A DNA stretch of 11,906 bases from Desulfobacterales bacterium (lineage in GTDB: Bacteria > Desulfobacterota > Desulfobulbia > Desulfobulbales > BM004): assembly GCA_012974315.1 (NCBI GenBank), contig JAAXQI010000064.1, positions 1 to 11,906 of the forward strand. Reading direction: 5' to 3'. The notes under the pieces are model-generated. The model was not told where the DNA came from. It saw nothing but the letters and a program-made list of their open reading frames with translations, and did not search any database. Below are positions 1 to 4,807 of the stretch, piece after piece. How positions within the stretch are numbered: the first letter of the stretch is position 1; each line of letters starts with the position of its first letter. The translations under genes and the position numbers were made by a program.

Positions 1-26
1 TCATAGAACCATATGCGGTTCTATGA
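1..26. repeat. Perfect 10-bp inverted repeat at the left edge
   Basis: TCATAGAACC (1-10) and its exact reverse complement GGTTCTATGA (17-26) flank a 6-nt spacer. No T-run follows on the plus strand, so it is not a clear intrinsic terminator. It lies on the presumed element side of the tRNA junction, about 95 bp from it. It could be a recombinase or excisionase binding site or a hairpin in an element transcript. The function is unknown; only the symmetry is seen. Confidence 0.6.
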
Positions 27-78
27 AAACATATAGAGACATTATTACTTTGGCACGACTGAAACATCAAGCTATACC

Positions 79-108
79 TTGACACTATGAGATATTATGC
101 GATATGCA
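79..108 (+). promoter_or_regulatory. Weak candidate promoter facing the tRNA remnant and the first PilZ gene
   Basis: A perfect -35 hexamer TTGACA (79-84) is followed after 18 bp by TATGCA (103-108), which matches only three of six -10 positions. If active it would start around 115 and read outward through the tRNA remnant into the PilZ gene at 192. The -10 match is poor and chance occurrence is plausible. Confidence 0.2.
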
Positions 109-121
109 ACGACAATGGTAT

Positions 122-171
122 ACTGACTCTTAATCAGTAGGTTCGGGGTTCGATTCCCCGACGACCCACCA
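122..171 (+). pseudogene. tRNA-Lys(CTT) 3' remnant, probable attachment (att) site
   Basis: Seen directly: an anticodon stem ACTGA/TCAGT (122-126/134-138) around the 7-nt loop CTCTTAA with anticodon CTT (129-131), variable bases 139-143, a T stem CGGGG/CCCCG (144-148/156-160) around TTCGATT, the 3' acceptor strand ACGACCC (161-167), a discriminator A and an encoded CCA (169-171). The expected 5' acceptor GGGTCGT and the D arm are absent; the 26 bases before the anticodon stem do not resemble them. A tRNA cut at the anticodon arm with an intact 3' end is the classic duplicate left by tyrosine-recombinase elements that integrate into tRNA 3' ends. I infer that the intact tRNA-Lys and the element lie to the left of the window. 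It cannot make a tRNA by itself. Confidence 0.85.
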
Positions 172-191
172 ACTCTAACTTATACACATTT

Positions 192-554
192 ATGACTGAA
201 AGACGCAATTTTCAACGTGTCCCCTTTGCAACTGAAGCTGAAATTAATTGCAATACAAAAAAATATCACGGGGAACTTATAGATATCTCTCTGCAGGGCG
301 CCTTAATCCATGGAAAAGGAACCATCCCGCTTGAGAAGGGCAATATCTGCGCACTCTCAATTCGCCTTTTAGACTCTGAAATTACCTTGCAGTTTGATGT
401 TAATCTTGTCCATTTAGAAGAAAACAAGTTTGGTTTTAGATTCATTGGTGAAGATACCGAAACAATGATCCACCTGAGGCGACTTTTAGAATTAAATATA
501 GGCTCATCTGAGGCCATTGACAAAGAAATTTCTTTCTGGTTGAAAGATATATAA
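192..554 (+). CDS. Single-domain PilZ protein (probable c-di-GMP receptor)
   Basis: The 120-aa product is almost entirely one PilZ domain. It has the RxxxR motif near the N-terminus (R5 to R9) and the DxSxxG motif at D31, S33 and G36, the two signatures that grip cyclic di-GMP in this family, followed by the beta strands expected of the barrel. There is no signal peptide, membrane segment or output domain, so it is probably a cytoplasmic adaptor; its partner and output cannot be told. No Shine-Dalgarno sequence is visible before the ATG, but that ATG places RxxxR at the usual spot. The gene begins 20 bp after the tRNA remnant, so it was probably the immediate downstream neighbour of the original tRNA-Lys gene. 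Another PilZ gene follows 89 bp later on the same strand. Confidence 0.85.
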   Translation: MTERRNFQRVPFATEAEINCNTKKYHGELIDISLQGALIHGKGTIPLEKGNICALSIRLLDSEITLQFDVNLVHLEENKFGFRFIGEDTETMIHLRRLLELNIGSSEAIDKEISFWLKDI

Positions 555-643
555 TTGGAGCTCTGCCAGGAAATTTTCACCTGCGCTTTCATGTTCTAAA
601 GTACCATTAATTTATAATTCCGGTCAGCAAGAAAAGAAAACAT

Positions 644-1111
644 ATGGAACCGCAAAAGGCATTTGTCAGAGAAGATGGCACCACATTCCTCAAGTGCCCC
701 TTTTGCAGGCATGCCCGCACAGTATCTGTTCAGCAGATTAAGGACAAAAAGAAGGTCATCAAGGTCAAATGCTCCTGCCAGAAATCCTATTTGGTCAGCC
801 TGGAACTCAGAAAAATGTACCGCAAGAGTGCCAATCTCAATGGAAAATATGTAAACCGCTCCCTGAATAATGAAAGTGGTATGATGATTGTGAAAGATCT
901 ATCCATAGGGGGCATTGGTTTTGATGCAGTGGGGGCAAACCGTATAGAAAAAGACCATGAACTCGAGGTGACTTTCACCCTTGACGATACACATTCGTCG
1001 GTCATCAAGAAGCTGGTAGTGGTGAGAATAGTGCGGGACAACTTTGTGGGCTGCGAATATCTACATTCCCATAAATATGATAAAGCCCTGGGTTTTTACC
1101 TGATGCCCTGA
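644..1111 (+). CDS. PilZ-domain protein with N-terminal zinc ribbon
   Basis: The 155-aa product has two parts. Residues about 16-50 carry a CxxC pair (C18, C21) and a CxC pair (C43, C45) in a short beta-rich segment, which looks like a Cys4 zinc ribbon. Residues about 54-150 form a PilZ domain with RxxxR at R56 to R60 and DxSxxG at D85, S87 and G90, so both c-di-GMP contact motifs are present. No membrane segment or signal peptide is seen. A zinc ribbon fused to PilZ suggests that nucleic-acid or protein binding is tuned by c-di-GMP, but that is inference. The start ATG follows an A-rich stretch with only a weak RBS. It lies downstream of the other PilZ gene and may share its transcript. Confidence 0.82.
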   Translation: MEPQKAFVREDGTTFLKCPFCRHARTVSVQQIKDKKKVIKVKCSCQKSYLVSLELRKMYRKSANLNGKYVNRSLNNESGMMIVKDLSIGGIGFDAVGANRIEKDHELEVTFTLDDTHSSVIKKLVVVRIVRDNFVGCEYLHSHKYDKALGFYLMP

Positions 1112-1204
1112 AAATTCAATCCAGCTTTCCGCGACAACTCTCCCTGCAATATTCCTTTACCAGTTTCTTCTTGTTGTACAATAACCAAAAATCCTGTTTT
1201 TTGT

Positions 1205-1233
1205 TTGACAGAATTGCTCCAGCAATTTAGAGC
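1205..1233 (+). promoter_or_regulatory. Possible promoter and operator before the beta-CASP nuclease gene
   Basis: TTGACA (1205-1210) is a perfect -35 hexamer. The best -10 at 17-bp spacing, TAGAGC (1228-1233), is poor. Inside the spacer lies a perfect 7-bp inverted repeat, AATTGCT and AGCAATT (1212-1227) with a 2-bp centre, placed where a repressor could block polymerase. The symmetry is seen directly; promoter and operator roles are inferred. Confidence 0.3.
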
Positions 1234-1293
1234 TAGAAGTAATTGCGTAGTCACTAACCATCCAAATCAAAAGCCACCCAGAAGGGAGATATA

Positions 1294-2703
1294 ATGAGAA
1301 TAACATTCCATGGTGCAGCAAAAACCGTGACAGGGTCCCAGCATATCATCGACGTCAACGGATATCGCATAATGCTTGACTGCGGTCTTTTCCAGGGAAA
1401 GCGCAAGGAAGCCTTTGAACTCAACCGCAAGGGGGTCTGCGATGGTACCTCCGTGGATGTAATGGTGCTCTCCCATGCCCATATCGATCATTCAGGCAAT
1501 ATACCCTGTATGGTCAAAAACGGGTTTTCAGGTGACATATACTGCACCTCAGCCACACGGGACCTCTGCTCGATCATGCTTCTGGACAGTGCTTACATCC
1601 AGGAAAAGGATGTCTTTTATGTTAATAAAAAACGAAAAAAACAGGGCAAGAACTTATTTGAGCCTCTCTATACAAAAGAGGATGTGGTCAATGCCATGCA
1701 GAACTTCATTGGCATCAGCTACAACCGTAAGCGCGAAATTGTTCCGGGTGTCAATCTGACCCTGGTCGATGCCGGACATATGCTGGGATCCACCCATGTA
1801 ATTCTTGATATCAATGACAAGGATAGCGGTCGTGAATACCGGCTCGTCTTCAGCGGCGATATAGGAAGGGAAGGCATACCGATCATTCGCAATCCCACTT
1901 ATCTGGTCGAAGGTGCAGATATTCTCATAATGGAAAGCACCTACGGTAATCGCCTGCATCCTCCCTATCCCGAATCTGAAAAAGACATGGAGCGTATAGT
2001 TAATAGTACCTATAATCGGGGTGGAGTTTTGCTTATCCCGGCCTTTGCTGTAGGGCGCACACAGCAAATTGTTTATGCCCTGCATAAACTTCATGATCAG
2101 GGTCTCATTCCGAACATCCCTATTTACGTTGACAGCCCCCTGGCCACCAATACAACCGAAATTTTCCGTATGCACCCGGAATGCTATGATTCTGAAATGC
2201 GTGATTTCCTTTTAAACGACAATCATTCCAATGCGTTTGGTTTTGATACCCTTAGTTTTACCGAAAATGTCGAGCAATCCAAAAAGCTTAACACCCTAAA
2301 CGAACCGGCTGTGATTATCAGTGCCAGTGGCATGATGGAAGGCGGCCGCATATTGCACCATTTACGCAGCAGGATAAGTGACTCCAGAAACACCATCCTC
2401 ATAACCGGCTGGCAGGCGCCGTATACCCTGGGTCGAAGGATAGTGGCAAAAGAACCCACTGTTAAAATATTTGGTGATGAATTCCCCGTAAAAGCAAATG
2501 TGGAAATCATCACCGGATTCAGTGGTCACGCCGACCGTGATGAGTTATTAGCCTGGGCTGGGGCCATGCAGAAAAAACCGGAACACACCTTTATAGTGCA
2601 CGGCGAGATAGAACCCGCACAAGCTCTTGCAGATAGTTTGCAGACAGGTCTTGGCTTCAAAAATATCAGCATACCTGATATAGACCAAACCTTTGATATT
2701 TAG
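1294..2703 (+). CDS. Beta-CASP metallo-beta-lactamase-fold ribonuclease (CPSF73/Ysh1-like)
   Basis: The 469-aa protein is a full-length, two-metal RNA nuclease of the MBL/beta-CASP family, the group of CPSF-73 and bacterial TTHA0252-like enzymes. Visible residues: the HxHxDH motif HAHIDH (61-66), the further metal ligands H162 and D189, the beta-CASP acidic motif in ESTYG (E214), the SGMMEGGR segment near 345-352, the FSGHAD motif (H412) and the final VHGE histidine (H436). All expected catalytic positions are present. The N-terminus MRITFHGAAKTVTGS is typical of the family, and a strong RBS (GGGAG at 1284-1288) lies 5 bp before the ATG, fixing the start. It is cytoplasmic and probably acts in RNA processing or decay; whether it is mainly endo- or exonucleolytic cannot be told. 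A small membrane-protein gene follows after 41 bp and is likely co-transcribed. Confidence 0.93.
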   Translation: MRITFHGAAKTVTGSQHIIDVNGYRIMLDCGLFQGKRKEAFELNRKGVCDGTSVDVMVLSHAHIDHSGNIPCMVKNGFSGDIYCTSATRDLCSIMLLDSAYIQEKDVFYVNKKRKKQGKNLFEPLYTKEDVVNAMQNFIGISYNRKREIVPGVNLTLVDAGHMLGSTHVILDINDKDSGREYRLVFSGDIGREGIPIIRNPTYLVEGADILIMESTYGNRLHPPYPESEKDMERIVNSTYNRGGVLLIPAFAVGRTQQIVYALHKLHDQGLIPNIPIYVDSPLATNTTEIFRMHPECYDSEMRDFLLNDNHSNAFGFDTLSFTENVEQSKKLNTLNEPAVIISASGMMEGGRILHHLRSRISDSRNTILITGWQAPYTLGRRIVAKEPTVKIFGDEFPVKANVEIITGFSGHADRDELLAWAGAMQKKPEHTFIVHGEIEPAQALADSLQTGLGFKNISIPDIDQTFDI

Positions 2704-2744
2704 ACTGAATATATGGGATAAAATAATATTTGCCGGAGCGAGTC

Positions 2745-2966
2745 ATGAACCGTTTTAAAATGATCAGTATTGCCATATTGACCATACTGGGCGTCATAAT
2801 CATATTACAAAACACCGAGCCAGTAGAAACCAGGCTTCTTTTTCTAAGTATTATAATGCCCAGGGCAATCCTTCTTATGGGTACTACACTGATAGGCTTT
2901 GCCCTGGGGATATTGGTTTCTTTCTTTTTTCAAAGGAAAGAGCAGCCAAAAGAGTTACCACAATAA
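2745..2966 (+). CDS. LapA-like (DUF1049) small inner-membrane protein
   Basis: The 73-aa product has two hydrophobic helices (about residues 6-22 and 41-61) around a short loop containing QNTEPVETRLLFL, and a positively charged C-terminal tail. This is the layout of the LapA/DUF1049 family, whose E. coli member works with LapB in controlling lipopolysaccharide assembly. I chose the ATG at 2745 because GGAG (2735-2738) sits 6 bp upstream; a TTG at 2730 in the same frame has no RBS. It lies 41 bp after the nuclease gene on the same strand. No lapB is visible, so a role in LPS is only family-level inference. Its stop is 12 bp from the stop of the converging pentapeptide-TIR gene. Confidence 0.78.
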   Translation: MNRFKMISIAILTILGVIIILQNTEPVETRLLFLSIIMPRAILLMGTTLIGFALGILVSFFFQRKEQPKELPQ

Positions 2967-2978
2967 TAGATCCAGCCC

Positions 2979-4250
2979 TCAGCAGAATTGTCGCCGTTCC
3001 GCCCTGAATTCCTGTGCCATATTTCTGCCATTAACTTCCTTTGCCGGAGGAGAAAAATCATCTTCATCATTGAATTCTTCCTGCTGAAATTCATCAAAAC
3101 CAGAGATTTTTTCTTCTGCGCTAAGTTCTTCCAATAGATAACTGAACGCTTCCTGATAGGAGTCATTGTCCTGCCACATAGAAAAATCAGCCATATACCG
3201 TGATCTTCTTATTTTAATTGCCCACGGTTGCTCAGTAAATTTTACGCCATTATCCAAGGAGATAGGAACAAGAACACTTTTCCCGCATCTCATCTCCTTT
3301 TCAATGGCATGATTACACTTGTTTTCAGCCCAATCACTATCAATGGAATCCTCTGAGAAAATCATGATCAGTTTGTCATGCAGATTTACAGCGGCATCAA
3401 CTATGGCATTATTTCTGTCTCTTCTCTTGAGCTTTTCAGTGGCCAGCCAGCATCTGACTCCATGGGCCTGCAAATCCTCATAAAGTTTATGGGCAAATTC
3501 TTCGTTCTTTCCTGAATAACTTATAAAACAGGAGGAATACTTTTTGTTCTGGTCTACAAATAGCTTAATGTAATCTATGAGATGCCTGGGCACTCCGGCA
3601 TTTCTTAAAAAAAGAACAGGCACTTTGCCTCTGGACTTGTAAATCGTATCAATACCGATGGTCGAAGGACCAAGATGCACCAGGGACTCAAGGCCCTTTA
3701 CATTGCTGAGATCCACATTGCCAATTATAGTCCCCCCGATTACTGCATTGGTAAAATCCGCTCCTTCCAAATTTGCTCCGGTAAGATTGGCTCCTATGAG
3801 ATTAGCTTCTCTCAGGATTGAGTTACTGAGATCTGCGCCACTCAAATCTGCGTCGTACAGATTAGCCCTGTTAAGCTCAGAGGAGCTGATATCTGCCCGA
3901 CTTATATTTGCCTGACTCAGATTGGATGAATTTAATCTTGTCCCCCTCAGATTGCTTCCAGTCATGTTAGCACCATTCAGATTTGTCTCCCTGAGGTTGG
4001 CGCCGTGCAGGTTTGCATCGCTTAAGTTCGCCCAGTTCAGATCGGCCCCTTTCAGGTTTGCCTCGACAAGGTCAGCAAGACGTAAACCTGCATCTGACAG
4101 GTCTGCTCTGCTGAGATTAGCCTTGTTAAGATATGCCATGTGTAATCCGGCATCAGAAAGAGATGGTTGAATATGGGAGTTGTTGATTCGCCAGGTATTC
4201 CAGGAATCAATCCCCCTCTTGATAATGTCCATATGCTTTAGATTTGCCAT
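2979..4250 (-). CDS. Pentapeptide-repeat plus TIR-domain protein
   Basis: The 423-aa protein starts with a short helix-like leader (1-33), then about 27 A(D/N)LxX pentapeptide repeats (about 38-170) forming a quadrilateral beta helix. A linker with LGPSTIGIDTIYKSRGK and a FLRNAGVP segment (about 193-221) is, to my knowledge, common in pentapeptide-TIR proteins. A TIR domain begins at SSCFISYSGKNEEFA (239-253) and runs to about 375. An acidic, probably disordered tail ends the protein. Bacterial TIR domains of this type usually cleave NAD+ or signal in antiphage defence. Here the residue four after the conserved W307, where the catalytic glutamate is expected, is K311, so NADase activity is doubtful. 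The start is supported by AGGAG (4258-4262) 7 bp upstream. A sigma-54 promoter lies about 75 bp upstream. There is no signal peptide or membrane segment; the partner is unknown. Confidence 0.9.
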   Translation of the reverse strand: MANLKHMDIIKRGIDSWNTWRINNSHIQPSLSDAGLHMAYLNKANLSRADLSDAGLRLADLVEANLKGADLNWANLSDANLHGANLRETNLNGANMTGSNLRGTRLNSSNLSQANISRADISSSELNRANLYDADLSGADLSNSILREANLIGANLTGANLEGADFTNAVIGGTIIGNVDLSNVKGLESLVHLGPSTIGIDTIYKSRGKVPVLFLRNAGVPRHLIDYIKLFVDQNKKYSSCFISYSGKNEEFAHKLYEDLQAHGVRCWLATEKLKRRDRNNAIVDAAVNLHDKLIMIFSEDSIDSDWAENKCNHAIEKEMRCGKSVLVPISLDNGVKFTEQPWAIKIRRSRYMADFSMWQDNDSYQEAFSYLLEELSAEEKISGFDEFQQEEFNDEDDFSPPAKEVNGRNMAQEFRAERRQFC

Positions 4251-4303
4251 TTGAAAACTCCTGGATATTATTTTACATTAACCTGATTCAGTTAGGTGCA
4301 ATC

Positions 4304-4315
4304 AAGTTGCAACTT
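4304..4315. promoter_or_regulatory. 12-bp perfect palindrome over the predicted TIR-gene start site
   Basis: AAGTTGCAACTT is its own reverse complement. It overlaps the transcription start predicted from the sigma-54 promoter (about 4312). A related half, GCAACT, occurs within the promoter's -12 region (4324-4329). It could be an operator, or part of the 5' leader; the role is unknown. Confidence 0.35.
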
Positions 4316-4320
4316 TAACT

Positions 4321-4339
4321 AAAGCAACTGGCGTGCCAA
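4321..4339 (-). promoter_or_regulatory. Sigma-54 (RpoN) -24/-12 promoter for the pentapeptide-TIR gene
   Basis: Read on the minus strand, the site is TTGGCACG, four bases (CCAG), then TTGCTT. This matches the sigma-54 consensus TTGGCACG-N4-TTGCW at every conserved position, with exactly 10 bases between the invariant GG and GC. It predicts a start near 4312 and a leader of about 60 nt ending in the AGGAG ribosome binding site. Sigma-54 promoters need an AAA+ enhancer-binding activator, so the gene would be switched on by a specific signal. No activator gene is in the window. Confidence 0.8.
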
Positions 4340-4636
4340 TTAAAAAAATCTTGATATATATTGGAATTATAAGACGGAAATTTTTTAAACTCTTAAATGG
4401 ACAAGAATCCCATAGATAGAGAGACTAAAATTATCTCTTTATTTTCAGGGCATTATAATCTGTTCAAGAAAGATAAATTCTTCACAAGAAATAATCTTCA
4501 TTACTACACGTTCTGTATTCTTTAAAAAGGAAATTTCAGCTCAAGGCAGCAAACAACATTTACATTCGGCCATTACATCACCACAAAGGTAAACATTGTT
4601 TGCGCATTTTTGAAAAAGATTTCAGCCAATGAAACT

Positions 4637-4656
4637 CCCCGCAGCAAGCTACGGGG
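4637..4656 (-). repeat. GC-rich hairpin with CUUG loop, REP-like
   Basis: On the minus strand the RNA would fold as an 8-bp stem CCCCGUAG/CUGCGGGG, containing one U-G wobble pair, capped by CUUG. On the plus strand the same site has a C-A mismatch, so minus-strand RNA is the better folder. No T-run follows. I suspect a dispersed palindromic repeat, which needs a whole-genome search. Confidence 0.5.
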
Positions 4657-4686
4657 TATCTCAACAAAGGATATTTCCAATAATAA

Positions 4687-4700
4687 CGCTGCAAGCAGCG
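4687..4700 (-). terminator. Candidate polA terminator hairpin
   Basis: On the minus strand, CGCTG and CAGCG pair around a CTTG loop, and TTATTATT follows immediately. It lies about 107 bp after the polA stop codon in the direction of transcription. The stem is short and the T-tract is interrupted by A, so it is only a moderate candidate. Confidence 0.4.
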
Positions 4701-4807
4701 AAAGTTAAGATTTCTTGCTAACATCTTGAATTTCACTGCAGAAAAAATGAGTCGCTATGACTATTGGACATATCAACTTTGCAGCAGGTACTTCCGACAG
4801 TCAGGGA

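Larger units (their letters stand above)
4251..4807. other. AT-rich non-coding region between the TIR gene and polA
   Basis: No convincing gene is seen in these 557 bases on either strand. The left third holds the TIR gene's RBS, a 12-bp palindrome and a sigma-54 promoter. A 5-bp dyad, AGAGA and TCTCT with a 9-bp gap (4420-4438), lies about 110-125 bp upstream of the predicted transcription start, within the usual range for an activator site. The right third holds two GC-rich hairpins close to the end of polA. The rest is AT-rich with no further structure that I can support. Confidence 0.6.

Noticed and set aside
51..67. A TTGGCACG -24-like element on the plus strand in the element tail
   Set aside because: The -12 part reads AAAC instead of TTGC, so the invariant GC is missing; it is not a usable sigma-54 promoter.
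1112..1204. Intrinsic terminator after the second PilZ gene
   Set aside because: No stem followed by a T-run could be found; the T-rich stretch near 1195-1203 lacks a hairpin.
3658..4170. Plus-strand open frames opposite the pentapeptide repeats
   Set aside because: They are low-complexity shadows of the repeated A(D/N)LxX codons on the other strand.
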